A program made the position numbers and the translations under genes. Below are positions 35,897-52,839 of a stretch of 64,000 nt of DNA, piece by piece (the stretch's first letter is position 1; every line of letters starts with the position of its first letter). The stretch is from NCBI GenBank assembly GCA_029339505.1, contig JAQISU010000094.1, positions 5,497,001-5,561,000 on the forward strand, in the 5' to 3' direction. The DNA is from Unio delphinus (Eukaryota; Mollusca; Bivalvia; Unionida; Unionidae). The notes under the pieces were generated by a model, which saw nothing but the letters and a program-made list of their open reading frames with translations, did no database searches and was not told the DNA's origin.

Positions 35897-36507
35897 ACAA
35901 TTATATAAATATCAACCCTTCCAAATACTTAATCATGAAGTACTAAAAGGATTACAGGTAAAGCTTAAATTCTGTAACGAATATATATTACAATAAAAGA
36001 TAAAGGTAAAGTTATTAAAATTCTGTAAAAGATGTACAAAGTATAAAATCCATAAAATATGAGATTAAAATTTACATTCACTGCATTTGGTCAATATAAG
36101 ACCACCGCTTTCAACTGTGGTACAGCATCATGAAGTTTCCTACCTTCCTACATATGTTTGTGCTTTTATCGGGGTCTGTGCGTCATATACCATCTGAACG
36201 GTCAGAACGTACCCTTCTATCTACTCACCTTCTACCCACCTATCAATCTGTTTTTAAAAATAAAATAAAAACCTGCTAAATGTACCGGAAAACCGTTCAA
36301 CATACGCTCATACATATTTAAGTTGCCTATATGTACAGATAGACCGGCACGCAGGGGCTAGATATAAAAGCAAATATTTTCATCGCGTATATTAAAACCA
36401 TTCGTCTTCACGTTCATTATCTGAACCGCTCACCTATTACCTTGACCCACATACTGCATGTGATTTGTTTAAATACACCGGCTTAGTTATTCACTCGTCA
36501 ACCAAAA

Positions 36508-41364
<4,857 letters not shown>

Positions 41365-41397
41365 TTCGCGTTATGATATTTGTAATTTGCTCTTAAT

Positions 41398-41403
41398 AAT
41401 AAA
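41398..41403 (+). terminator. AATAAA poly(A) signal, GST theta
   Basis: Canonical hexamer 34 bases after the stop. A long (CT)n tract begins 53 bases further on. Confidence 0.6.
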
Positions 41404-41455
41404 ATGAGACATACAATTACAATTCTGAACTTAAAGTCATTTTAGATCCAAATTT

Positions 41456-41508
<53 letters not shown>
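41456..41508 (+). repeat. (CT)n microsatellite
   Basis: About 26 CT units just downstream of the GST poly(A) signal. Confidence 0.95.
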
Positions 41509-41509
<1 letters not shown>

Positions 41510-41513
<4 letters not shown>

Positions 41514-43093
41514 GATCGATGAAAACGTAATGGATCAATATCTTCAGATTTAAGCAATAAGAAAGTGTAAATAATATGTCTTGCACATCATTATCAGCAT
41601 TATCATTATGCAACGCCTGATCAGCGTCCGTGATTTCTTTCCCAGTCGCATACAACTCAAATGCGCGTATCCATCTGTTCCATATTGCTGCGACCCGAGC
41701 ACGTTCAGAACACTCAAACGTCATTTTGAACTACGATTTTTCGTCGCCAAATGTAGGTTCCGATAATAAGTTATTGAATCAATATCTCCGGATTTAGCCA
41801 ATAACTAATTCATTAGTGAAGGTATGCCATTATAGCATTTAGTTTTCACACCCTTAGATCACATGCGCTACAACAATACAGAGGGAGTAACTATTGCTAT
41901 GGTAATATGGAGACGCTATTGTCTCAGAATTTATCATTCGGGTAAAGTGTTATTTGTATTTATATATTTTATCAGATATAAAATTATATAGCATTTAATC
42001 AGTCACGTAACATTATGCAACTAAAGACTAAGGTCTACCGCATTGCTATTTCACTGTAGATGTGCAGGATTTATCAGAACGTGTCAGTGATGTAGCATTG
42101 TTTGTCCTGTAATGTGATTAATAGGGCATAACCGATTAGCATTTTTCTACTTATTTCCGATTCCGGATTTTGGGCATGAAATTTTTCCGATTCCGGATAC
42201 GATTCGATTAATCGGAAATGCTAAATCCGTATTTTTTTTTCTAAAAAATTTCATTTTCCGTTTTCGGGTTTCTGGTATCTGGTTTTGCCGTGTCTAGCAT
42301 GTTACTTAGTATTTTATCATATCCGGCTTTATTTCCGGTTTTCAGCCGCTTGTTCAAATAGATTGTCTCACAGCGTGGTTGTGTTGACCATATTGGACTT
42401 TTATGACTTTTAATTTAACTTTATTAACGCACTATCGAATGACACGCAGTGTTAGACACGATGATATAGAAATTCAACTTTATTATTTTTATTATCCGAA
42501 TCGGTCGTTCCTGCCTTGTCCAACTCCGATTAATCGGAAGTTCATACTATCCGGTAGAATACGATTTCCGGATCAAATGTCGGTTATGCCCTAGTGATTA
42601 CCAACAAGAAAAAAATTCCATATTCTATAATGCATATTTTCCTAATAATTTGTACTTCTCAAAGTCGGCAGATCTATCCCAATTTACTTTTATACAATAT
42701 TGTTAAGAAATGTTTAAAGGATTGAATTTAATCTTGGAATTAGAGTTTAAAAAATATCAGCCTCGCCGGGCGTCAACTCATATCCATTAAACACCGGGTG
42801 ATTTTGATATTTTGGGGTATGAATTGAAAACAAAGACATTGATGTCACACTGAATCTGTACCTGTAATTATTATATGTACGTTAAAGAGTTCTTCATCCT
42901 AAACTTAGAACAAGTTGTGAAGTCATCATATTTAGCACATTTGACAATTTTCAGTGTTAAGCAAAAGATTATTTTTATGTGCTATATTGAAATTATTCCG
43001 GATATAATTTCTTCGGACAGCTTTTATCGTATGCAATTGTCGAAAGCTAAAGGTCAGATGTTTAACTAGCTTAGTGATTAGATGATACAATGT
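41510..43093. other. intergenic region
   Basis: Unique AT-rich sequence with the hAT-like MITE at 42122-42593. No gene was recognised. Confidence 0.5.
42122..42593. mobile_element. hAT-like MITE
   Basis: Perfect 14-bp terminal inverted repeats TAGGGCATAACCGA at both ends. The flanks are gtgattaa (42114-42121) and gtgattac (42594-42601), an 8-bp target duplication with one mismatch. TAGGG ends and 8-bp duplications are hAT features. The interior has no transposase but is rich in ccgattccgga and the palindrome CCGATTAATCGG, probable sub-terminal transposase-binding repeats. Confidence 0.85.
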
Positions 43094-43106
43094 CTAAAAA
43101 TTTAAC

Positions 43107-43279
43107 TTAATATCCGGTTTAGCTGCATATGTTAAAAGACTGACTCTAACGTCATTGTTTCGAATCACAAGCGAAGTAATATACTGCGAAGCGTCGAGGG
43201 CACTCGGGAACTCAACCAAAGACACTAAGGTACCAACATCCAGAAATGTATAACATATCAAAACTTCTTGGATAGCATA
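43107..43279 (-). CDS. candidate VWA-like domain exon
   Basis: On the minus strand a strong acceptor (cttcttttttccag) opens a frame reading EVLICYTFLDVGTLVSLVEF, then SALDASQYITSLVIRNNDVR and VSLLTYAAKPDIK. The order strand (LICYTFLD), helix (EFPSALDASQYITSLV), strand (DVRVSLLTYA) is that of the first third of a von Willebrand factor A domain. The metal-site motif DxSxS is degraded to DVGTL, so metal binding is doubtful. The end is uncertain: a weak donor lies at 43106-43105, and without it the frame stops at 43094. Membership of the EGF gene is inferred from strand and position only. Confidence 0.45.
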
Positions 43280-43397
43280 CTGGAAAAAAGAAGTGTACAT
43301 AACAAGGGAAAAAAATGATGGTTGATTCCTTTTCATGATTCTGGATATTTTTGTTTCTTTGTGTCAAAATATAAATACTTATTATTCTATGAGCGTT

Positions 43398-43401
<4 letters not shown>

Positions 43402-43472
<71 letters not shown>
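43402..43472 (+). repeat. (CT)n microsatellite
   Basis: About 35 CT units, 120 bases upstream (in the minus-strand sense) of the VWA-like exon. Confidence 0.95.
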
Positions 43473-43478
<6 letters not shown>

Positions 43479-43911
43479 CAAATTGTAAATAAATGCAGAT
43501 ACATACATTATGTAGAATACGCATGGTCATCAGGTAGTTACACTCTTTACAAATGTACGACACGATACGCACATATATTCCAGATCAATGTTTCCTCACA
43601 TTTTCAATTCATCGTCCGAGATTTTTGACATTTGATATGATACACAAAACACATTTAACACAGTCATTTAAACAGTTTCATTTGCATCGTCCACACTGGA
43701 ACCTGGCTCCGCGATTTTTTGTTTTAATGAAATATGCTGTGATTCACTTAAAATATCACAAGCGAAAACAAGATGTGCAGTAGTTAAATTTGTTTCAAAA
43801 TGAAAGACGAGTTGATGAAACATGAATAGTACTTACATTGCAATTCAATTGCTTGTAATTAACTGTAATGTTCTATCTCGAATACCATGCAGTCTAATAA
43901 TGATGAGAAAC

Positions 43912-43954
<43 letters not shown>

Positions 43955-43960
43955 ACAAAC
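43912..43960 (+). repeat. (CAA)n microsatellite
   Basis: About 14 CAA/ACA triplets. Confidence 0.9.
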
Positions 43961-45059
43961 AAAAAAGAACATCTATTTTCAAAGAAAACATACCGGCAAT
44001 TGTCAGTACTCATTATGCAACCAACACTTATCGAGACTATTATCAGGTTGTTGGTGTACAAATATGTTTAAATTAATTGAGTAAATAAGAACTTGTCATA
44101 TGATTACCTTATTCGGCAGGTTCTTTCATTTGTTTATTTTTATTTTTTAATCGTCGACAAGGAGTATTTGGCGTTATTGATTCTGCTCGGCAATTCTTTT
44201 CGTTCATTTGATTACCTGTTATTGTTCACATTTTCTAATACTTATAATTAACACAGGGCCTCGATTGATTCTGACACTCATTTTTTTATAGAAGAAAGGT
44301 CATTTTGACTATTAGATTACCTTAATGTTTTATTAGTGTATACACACACTTTATTTTGGTTGAATATAAATTTAGCTGAATACGTGAATCTGATATTTGT
44401 ATATAAATATAACAGTGAAAAGAGACAGTAATAAGATAATACATTCTAAAAGTAATTTTGAAAATATCAGATACCAAGTTATAAATATATTTGTTAGCTA
44501 TAGCAACATTTGTGCAGGATCGGAATTGTCCTAAGCATTCTGCTAGAATATAGATAGCGGTGATTAATTATGCAAACTAGGGACATATATGTCGTCCCAG
44601 ACTTTGTCGATAATTTCCGAGCAAATAGTAATTTGAGAAGGTATGTTCGTTACGTTTCGTGCAACGATTTTCTAATTGCTTTTTTAATTTAATGCAATTC
44701 ATTTTAACCCAGAACCTGGTATGGTAGGCACATTGCAATTTGGTGTTGATTTTAGGAGATTTGGTGTAGATTTGAATGGATCTGAGTGGATTTGGGTGTT
44801 TCGTAACACCTCGTAAAGGTTGCGTGCCTTAGTCTTGTTCTGAAAAGAAACGTCGAAGAGTTATCAGAGAAATCGAATGGTGGCTATCATTTTGGGGACC
44901 AGTTTGGAGAGTATTGATGGAGAAGTCAGAACTGCTGTTTAACATTGGAACGCCGAAGTTGTTGCGGAACAGGTAGGCCAATGTTTACTTTATAAAGTCT
45001 TCTGCGCTTGTCATATGTCTTGTTGCTATGTTTGAAAACATTGTTTTATTTTTCATCAT

Positions 45060-45065
45060 AATCAC

Positions 45066-45099
<34 letters not shown>

Positions 45100-45104
45100 T
45101 TCTT

Positions 45105-45170
<66 letters not shown>

Positions 45171-45171
45171 G
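45060..45171 (+). repeat. compound triplet microsatellite (CAT)n(CTT)n(ATT)n
   Basis: Three triplet tracts in direct succession. The duplicated locus at 48893-48926 has only a few CTT and ATT units, so the tract grew or shrank after the duplication. Confidence 0.9.
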
Positions 45172-45375
45172 GATACGGATTTGATTTGCTTTGTAAGATT
45201 CCAAATCTCCATGTGATTGGTTGATCGATATTTCACTCTGTGATTGGAATGTGTGAGGAGAGAGGTATCTAACAGTATGTCATGTTCATTGGCATAATTG
45301 GTATGCATGTACATTGTTTCTTGAAATCGGTTCTTTAAATTACGTAAGAAAACTTGTATACATGAACAGCTAGCT

Positions 45376-45378
<3 letters not shown>

Positions 45379-45438
<60 letters not shown>

Positions 45439-45441
45439 CGC
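45379..45441 (+). repeat. (CT)n(CG)n microsatellite
   Basis: About 22 CT units followed by about 9 alternating CG units. The alternating CG tract is the classic left-handed (Z) DNA former and is unusual in this AT-rich window. The sister copy at 49155-49225 has CT then CA instead. Confidence 0.9.
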
Positions 45442-46244
45442 TGGATAAGCACATTGTTTGCAGTACAAATTCATAGCCTGTGCATGTAAATGTGTAGACA
45501 AAATAATACATGCTGATGTTGACTCAGAGGGTTGTCATAATCTGATTGTAAAACTGATTCTATATACGTTTCATCTATCTTATTGTACATCTTTTAACTA
45601 CTAGTAAATTAAATCATTTACATTACGAGAATAATGAAATGATCTCTCATCAGATTGTGTTATCAGAGTGTAATGGCTGACAGGTTACCATTGTTATTTT
45701 ATTATTTAATGTTTTCAGCTGCAATCAAGGTACTTTATTTATGTAAAAAATATTCAGATTTATTACTATAATGTACTCTTGCTAAAATTAAGTAAATCAG
45801 TTTTAAATGTTGACATGACTAATACAGGATAGAGACAGATTTCATTTATAAATTATAAAGAAATGAAAACGTATACATTTGTTCAGATATATAGTTAGAA
45901 GAAAACAAATGTAGCCACAGATGTATCCAAACCTACAGAACAAGTGACCACTACATCATCATATTTCACATGAATTCCTGGACCAGTTCTTTTGCAATAC
46001 ACAGAGCGAAATATTCACCGAGTATTGACTTTTGTGTGATTTAAGTATTAATTATTATTTTATTGTAACTTTTAATTGATTAGTTTTGGTTGTGACAACT
46101 ATCATTCCATTGAAAACAACAATATAACAAATGTAATGCTGATACAGTTTAATTTAAAGAAAAATATGCAAAAACGTAGAATACCCTCTTTATATTTTTC
46201 TTTATAATAACAAAATAGGATGCAATTCGCATTCTCTCATTTAC

Positions 46245-46442
46245 TTTAACAGAGGAAATAGGTTCCAGTATACTGTGCTGGCTAAACTGGTATTCACAAC
46301 TATTTTATCCCCCCCCCCCCTCTACTTTCCTCACGTGTCACGACTGGTATATCGGTACTTAGAGGACTAATGATGACTGTATATTTTGAAATTGTATTTA
46401 TATCTGACCTTGTTGCCCGCATTTTTTTAGGGCAGAAACAAA
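46245..46442 (-). pseudogene. frameshifted copy D1 of the duplicated exon
   Basis: Clearly homologous to 50049-50241. Most differences inside the exon keep or conserve the amino acid (for example DINTV to DINTI). A C-run on the plus strand has grown to 12 (46309-46320) where D2 has seven bases (ccgcccc). This adds five bases and breaks the frame. The donor has also changed from AAG|gtaaat to AAA|gtaaat. It is either a dead copy or a homopolymer sequencing error. Confidence 0.35.
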
Positions 46443-47598
46443 CTAGCGTTTTAAAAACTTTTAACGAAATCATTACGGTATGATGCAGTAAAAAGGTAAT
46501 ATTATATTACAATGTTACAAAGAAACGAAGAAATGTCACCGGTATTCATTTATATGCAAATCCATAAACACAGGAAAATTCACTAGAGTCCAGAGGTCAT
46601 TACACAATGCCCATGTCAAGGGTAGCCTCATCCAATAATATGATTTGAAACTCCTGAAAAATTAATCAAATTTAATATGCTATAACTACAAGGTAAAATA
46701 ATATAAATAAAAGCAATACTATACATATTCACTTATTCAAATTTTATTCATGTTATGTCACCAGAGTCCACTTTAAAAAACGGGAATCAAAATAAGATTC
46801 AAATCGCGCATGGTCTTTATTTTGATATGAGCACTGAGAGTTTCAGCACAACTGGAACCGCTATTAAGTACAATTTAAGTTAAGATGGACAGCTCCAAGA
46901 ACTGTTATGAAAGCCCATAGTAAGTATTACATGTATTATTACAGAATGTTGGGGTCATTGCTTAGAAAAAATATTAAATAACTAATATCGTCCGTTGGTT
47001 TTTAATTTTGGGATGAGGTACTTTAATATGAGTAACATGTTTCTGTGGCCTTTTAAGGTGTAAAATGTAATCTTATTGACGAATTTGATGGAATTTCAAA
47101 TCATCTGAATCGAGGTCATGGGTTTCCCCAAAGTACCTTTTGGCTCGCATGATTTCTGATTAGCTGGCTGTTAAAAGACCCAATCTTGTTAACAAGTGGA
47201 ATGTTCTGGAAATGAATATTTGATCCTCATCCTCATTTTGAAATTGTGTCTCTTTGTGCCGGTTTAGGTACACTTACTTCGCCGCGGCCACAGTAGGAAC
47301 ACAGATATGGGACGAAGGGATTAAAATGAAACCTGACAAAAACTGTCCTGAATTCTTCCTTTACGAATGATTGTATCTTTCTATCCTATTGCTTTGTTTA
47401 TTCTTCTTTCTCCCATGTACCATCCTCTTATAATAGTCAAATGGGACTGCAACGACGTACCGTATAGATAGATACGTGATTCAATTTTTTTCATAATCAA
47501 ATCATCTTGATCTAGGGTCAAATTGATGGTAGGGGTGCATGAATATAACGTGCAAGTACTTTCTGATATCTACAGTCTAAGTACGCTTCTTCTTGAGT

Positions 47599-47601
<3 letters not shown>

Positions 47602-47680
<79 letters not shown>
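47602..47680 (+). repeat. (AT)n microsatellite
   Basis: About 39 AT units. The homologous site in copy 2 (about 57318) has only a few AT units. Confidence 0.95.
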
Positions 47681-47683
<3 letters not shown>

Positions 47684-47759
47684 TCTTATGAACTTATGGC
47701 CACCCAGAAAGCTTTAACTCATAATCTTACACTCATATGTAATTAAAACTGTCACCTAC

Positions 47760-47885
47760 CAATCTCACAATCCTTGCCGGCAAATCCCGGTAGACAAATA
47801 CATGTGTAATTTTCCGCACCTATGTTCATACACGTTCCTCCGTTCTTACATCTTGGGACATTTGGTCCCAAGTTGTCACATACAT
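47760..47885 (-). CDS. EGF-like domain exon (copy E1)
   Basis: Minus-strand, phase 1-1 exon of 126 nt with acceptor tttcag and donor gtaggt. It reads (D)[18 protein letters not shown], then [20 protein letters not shown] and CEI. All six EGF cysteines are present. It differs from E2 at a minority of residues, mostly before the CKNGGTC core, and remains open, which suggests that both copies are used. Confidence 0.87.
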
Positions 47886-48725
47886 CTGAAAAAGAAATAG
47901 TGAAACTATTAAATGAATATAATTCTTTTGTCTCCTCTTTATCTGATGTTTGAAAGAATAATTATTTGAAAATTACAAAGATTTCCATACTATAAACCAA
48001 TGTATACCCCTTGCACTCTGGCAACAAGAACAAGGTACAAATATTAGTAACAATGCTATTTTTCATGATGATGACATTGATAGTAATGCAAAGGTTGCAA
48101 CTTGTTTTAATGGACATTTGGTCTGATATAAACTTTTTATTTTTGTACATGTTATACATCTACCTGTTTGCATGTACATCCATTTTCTTTGGTTTGGACA
48201 TGAATACATTTTGCAAACATTTCGTACACTTAACATACACTAATGCTAATATAGTCCGCGATAGGGGTAAAACAGTAATTATCTTCACGTCGTAGGTTTA
48301 CACTCGTGACCGGTTAGCAGTCAAATGGAATTAAGTCTGCACCTTCGTATGATATATGTGGCTAGGTGTGTATAGAATTAGACGGAAAATGTATTGTGAA
48401 TAGATATCCACTATCCAACGCTTATCCTCTATTATCAAGCACTTAGTAATACACTATCCTCATCTAATATTCATTACATTTACGCGCAACATTATCGTAC
48501 ATGCCTCATGTAATGACCAATGCAATAAAATGTACTGTTCAACACGCCGTGTATAGTAAACAATATCCTACACATAATATCCACAACACCGTGAGTAGTG
48601 ACCAATATTAAATATTTTTAACCAAAACGCTTTGAGCAGTGATCAGTACCATACACGTACTCTGCAACCTTCGCCCCTTTTACAGAGAAAACGGAGAAAA
48701 GTAAATCCGTTGGACAGTATTGTGG

Positions 48726-48728
<3 letters not shown>

Positions 48729-48756
<28 letters not shown>

Positions 48757-48790
48757 CATACATACATACATACATACATACATACATACA
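48729..48790 (+). repeat. (CATA)n microsatellite
   Basis: About 15 tetranucleotide units, at the edge of block E copy 1. Confidence 0.95.
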
Positions 48791-48812
48791 CACATTTGGG
48801 CAATAGTCATGC

Positions 48813-48890
48813 AGTAATCATCTGTTCAAAACTGAATGCCCAGCAGCATGGGCAATTCAAATTATTACACAAATTGTTATATAAACACTG
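48813..48890. repeat. duplication block F, copy 1
   Basis: aaaactgaatgcccagcagc and aattgttatataaa recur at 52840-52912. A short piece of the same duplicated landscape, lying between blocks E1 and D2. Confidence 0.8.
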
Positions 48891-49154
48891 TTTTCTTCTT
48901 CTTCTTATTCTTCTTATTATTATTATTGGATAAGGATTTGCGTTGTTTTATAAGATTCCAAATCTCTATATAACTGGTTGATCGATATTTCACTTTGTGG
49001 TTGAAATGTATGAAGAGAGGAGTACCTAACAGCAGGTCCAGTTCATTTGTATTCATGTACATTGCCTTCTTGATACTGGTTCTGTAAATTACGTAATAAA
49101 ACTTGTATACATGTCCAGCTGTTTTCGCTCTCGGTGTATGTCTGTCTGTCTATC

Positions 49155-49225
49155 TCTGTCATTCTCTCTCTCTCTCTCTGTCTCTCTCTGTCTCTCTCTC
49201 TCTCTCTCTCGCACACACACACACA
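49155..49225 (+). repeat. interrupted (CT)n then (CA)n microsatellite
   Basis: Homologous in position to the (CT)n(CG)n tract at 45379-45441. Confidence 0.85.
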
Positions 49226-50048
49226 TTGCAGTAATTGGACAAGCACATTATTTGCCATACTAATTCATAATCTGTGCATGTAAATGTGTAGACAAAATAA
49301 TACATGCTGATGTTGACTCAGAGGGTTGTCATAATCTGATTGCAAAACTGATTCTATAAATGTTTCATTTCTCTTATTGTAGATCTTTTAACTACTAGTA
49401 ATATAAATCATTTACATTACAACAATAATGACATGATCTCTTATCAGATGGTGTTATCAGAGTGTAATGGCTGACAGGTTACCCTTGTTATGTTATTATT
49501 TATTGTTTTTCGCTGCACTCAATGTACTTTATTTATGTGAAAAATATTCAGGTTTGTTACTATAATGTACTCTTGCTAAAATTAAGTAAATCCATTTTAA
49601 ATGTTGACATGACTAATGCAAAATACAGATAGATTTCATTTATAAATTATAAACAAATGAAAATTCATACATTTGTTCAGTTCTAAAGTTAGAAGGAAAA
49701 CAAAAGTAGCCACAGATGTACCCAAGCATGCAGAACTATGTCCACTACATCACCATGTTTAACATGAACTCCTGGACCAGTTCTTTTGCAATACACAGAA
49801 CGAAATACTCACCGCGTATATAAAATGTTGACTACTGTGTGAGTTAAATAATAATTCTTTTTTTCTTGTAACTATTAATTGATCATTTCGGGTTGTGACA
49901 ACTGTCATTCCATTGAAAACAATAATGTAACAAATGTAATGCTGATACAGTTTAATTTAAATAAAATATGACAAATAATAAGAATAATCCACTATATACT
50001 TTTCTTTATAATAAAAAAATACCATGCAGTTTGCTTTCTCTCATTTAC

Positions 50049-50241
50049 CTTAACAGAGGAAATAGGTTCCAGTATACTGTGCTGTCTAAACTGGTATTCA
50101 CAACTATTTTATCCGCCCCTCTACTTTCCTCACGTGTCACGACTGGTATATCGGTACTTAGAGGACTAATGATGACTGTATATTTTGAAACTGTGTTTAT
50201 ATCTGACCTTGTTGCCCGCATTTTTTTAGGGCAGAAACAAA
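50049..50241 (-). CDS. candidate duplicated exon of unknown domain (copy D2)
   Basis: A minus-strand open stretch bounded by gctag and AAG|gtaaat, phase 1 in and 2 out. It reads CFCPKKMRATRSDINTVSKY, then VVTREESRGADKIVVNTSLD and STVYWNLFPLL. The alternating hydrophobic pattern looks like beta strands. A loose resemblance to IgGFc-binding-type beta modules of molluscan secreted proteins is possible but unproven. The same sequence occurs at 46245-46442, where it is frameshifted. It lies downstream, in transcription, of the EGF exons. Confidence 0.35.
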
Positions 50242-51671
50242 CTAGCGTTTTAAATACTTGTAACGAAAATTTTACGGTATGATGCAGTAAAAAGGTAATA
50301 TTATGTAAATTTACAAAGTAACAAAGAAATGACACCGGTATTCATTTATATGCAAATTCGTAAACACAGAAAAGTGTCAATGTTCACGCGAGTCTAGACT
50401 TCATTACATACTGGCCATGTCAAGGGATGCATCATCCAGAATTAGAATGTGAAACTCCTGAAAAGTAATCAAATTTAAAATGCTATAACTACAATGCAAA
50501 AGAATATGAATAAAAACTAGAATAAAAATATTCACTTATTCAAATTTTATGCATGTTATGTCACCAGATTCCACTTTAAAACACAAGAATCATTAAAAGA
50601 TTCAAATCGCGCATGGTCTTTATTTTGATATGAGCACTGAGAATTCCAGCACAACTGGAGCCGCTGTTAAGTACAGTTTAAGTTAAGATGGACAGCTCCA
50701 AGAACTGTTATGAAAGCCCATAGTAAGTATTACATGTATTATTACACAATGTTGGGGTCATGGCTTAGAAAAAATATTAAATAACTAATATCGTCCACTG
50801 GTTTTTTAACTTTGCGTTGAGGTACTTTAATTTGAGTAACATGTTTTTGTGGCCTTTTAAGGTGTAAAATGTAATCTTGTTGATGTATTTGATGGGATTT
50901 CAAATCATCTGAATCGAGGTCATGGATTTTGTCATAGGAGCTTTAGGCATGCCTGATTTCTGATTAGCTGGCTGTGAAAAGATCCAATCTTGTTGACAGG
51001 TGGACTGTTATGGAAATGAATATTTGACCATTATCCTCATTCTGAAATTGTGTCTTAGTCTTTTAAATAAAGGTAGTGAATAACTGAAGTATTATTACTT
51101 CAGATATTTTCTATATCTGGTGGAGATAGTCATTTAGTTGTGTTCAATTATTGTGCCCAGTTGAGAGGATTCAATTATATCAATTATTCATTGAAAATAC
51201 AAGGTGCTAATAAACTTTATCACTAATGGACTTTCCTTAAATTACCGTGAATTTATCTAAAGATCTTTTAAAGATCTTTTGGATGATATCATTCTGATAT
51301 ATCAATTGTTAGCATATCACCATTATTCGTGGTTATTGGTACAATAGTACAATATATTAGAATTCATTCCGAACACAAATAGATCTCATTTAGAATACTC
51401 TTTACGTTGGAATTGTGATATATATGTTAGGAATATCTGATATTTAATTCGCAATACTGTAATTTGTTTCTTCCTGTTCACTTTCCTTTTTAGACAAATA
51501 TATTATTTGTTGATTTTATTTTACAACACTTGTTGGTTTTTGCTCTTTCTTTGTCATTCAGGTAAAGACCATAGAGTCGTAGCAGTACGTTTTGAATAAT
51601 TATAGATGTCACAGATTCAAACAACTGAATAAAATATAAATCTCTGATTGCATATGAAAATAATTACATGA

Positions 51672-51865
51672 CATAGAAGCTTGTCATGCTATCATCATCA
51701 GCTTAGATTTGTTTAGCAAAATGCATTACCTACATTGAAACCAGGTCGTGAAAGAAATATACTAGAACCTTGTCATTCTATCATCGTCAGCTTTGATTTA
51801 TTTAGCATAATGCAATAACTACATTGAAACCAGGTAGTGAAAAGAATATACTAGATGAAGATTCA
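51672..51865 (+). repeat. two-copy tandem repeat, about 100 bp
   Basis: cttgtcat-ctatcatc-tcagct, tttagca-aatgca and tacattgaaaccaggt-gtga occur twice in order. Confidence 0.8.
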
Positions 51866-52544
51866 TTGTAAAAATATAATCCTTAACCTTTGCATTAATA
51901 TGTATATCTAATTGGATGGATGATAATTTTACAATTCATTTACACTCGTTTCTCTAAATGTCTTGAAAATTCTGATGTTAAATACCCTCTTTAGCATATT
52001 ATGAATAAAAAATCTCATTAGGAGACAGTACAAATTCACACAAAAGCTAATACCTTCCTTACCAGCATAAGCGAGATACAGAGCTGTCTTTCACAACACA
52101 CCTTTTTAAGGTCTGTGGACATTTCCCTGCGTTTTCCACTCATGCTATGTCTGGTGTTGGATGATAACAACCGCACTGCCTTGAACCTGGTTCTAATACA
52201 TAAAAGACAAGGATGGGGTGTAACTACATAATCTGTAGGAAATAATCACTCAGTCTGTCTGTCTCTACGTTTTTATGATCTGAAATTTGTTTGAGATATT
52301 AAGCGAGCAAATTCCCTGTGCGTGTGTGGTCCCAAAAGGCTTTAAAGCTCAAATCATCATAACATTTAAACTTTAAGGTTTTACACATCATGTAATTACA
52401 TCAGATATCAATCTTTGCAACTCCACCTTGGAAATGGAAGCCCCAGTGTTTGCAAATATTGTATTGTATAATTAGGTACAAAATTTGTGCAATCTTTTAT
52501 GTAAATGTATGCAGTATTTTGATTTTAGTTTTACAGAGTGAATG

Positions 52545-52692
52545 TTGCACATTCTTATGCAGCTCTTACATGTGTATAATGTGCATCTTTGTAATGTAGT
52601 CCATATACAGTGATTCATTACCTTTCTGTTACATGTGTGTAATATGCATCTTTGTAATGTATCCCATATACAGTGATTCATTACCTTTCTGT
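52545..52692 (+). repeat. two-copy tandem repeat, about 68 bp
   Basis: acatgtgt, tgcatctttgtaatgta and atatacagtgattcattacc occur twice. Confidence 0.8.
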
Positions 52693-52839
52693 GATACATA
52701 TTGTATACATGAAAGCTGTAAGCTTAGTCACTCACATACTCAAAAAATACATGCAAGTTCTTTTGAGAATTAAATACATTCTTAATTTTGAATTGCATCA
52801 AGTAAAAGTTTTATTACAAAAATCATTTGCACTAATCAC

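Larger units (their letters stand above)
32746..36507. other. intergenic region between beta-adaptin and GST theta
   Basis: No intact gene seen. It holds a dispersed repeat at 33340-33790 with a foldback core, a short tandem repeat at 34425-34560 and a decayed coding-like stretch at 35098-35896. A ttaaata-like motif at about 36469 is a possible core-promoter element for GST theta. Confidence 0.6.
45172..47255. repeat. segmental duplication block D, copy 1
   Basis: Aligns over about 2 kb with 48926-51055 in direct orientation. Shared landmarks are aagattccaaatctc, ggttgatcgatatttcac, gatgttgactcagagggttg, ctggaccagttcttttgcaa, catggtctttattttgatat and gcccatagtaagtattacat. It contains the broken exon copy D1. 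Confidence 0.9.
47257..48720. repeat. segmental duplication block E, copy 1 (with EGF exon E1)
   Basis: Aligns with 57003-58335. Shared landmarks are tgccggttt, gatatgggacgaag, ttacgaatgattgtatc, atggccacccagaaagcttt, acaaagatttccatactata and acgctttgagcagtgatcag. Only this copy has the long (AT)n at 47602-47680. Confidence 0.9.
48926..51055. repeat. segmental duplication block D, copy 2
   Basis: Direct copy of 45172-47255. It contains the open exon D2. Its microsatellites differ in length and type from copy 1. Confidence 0.9.

Noticed and set aside
44700..44975. Possible plus-strand exon ending at AACAG|gtaggc
   Set aside because: Good donor, but no acceptor, start or protein similarity supports it.
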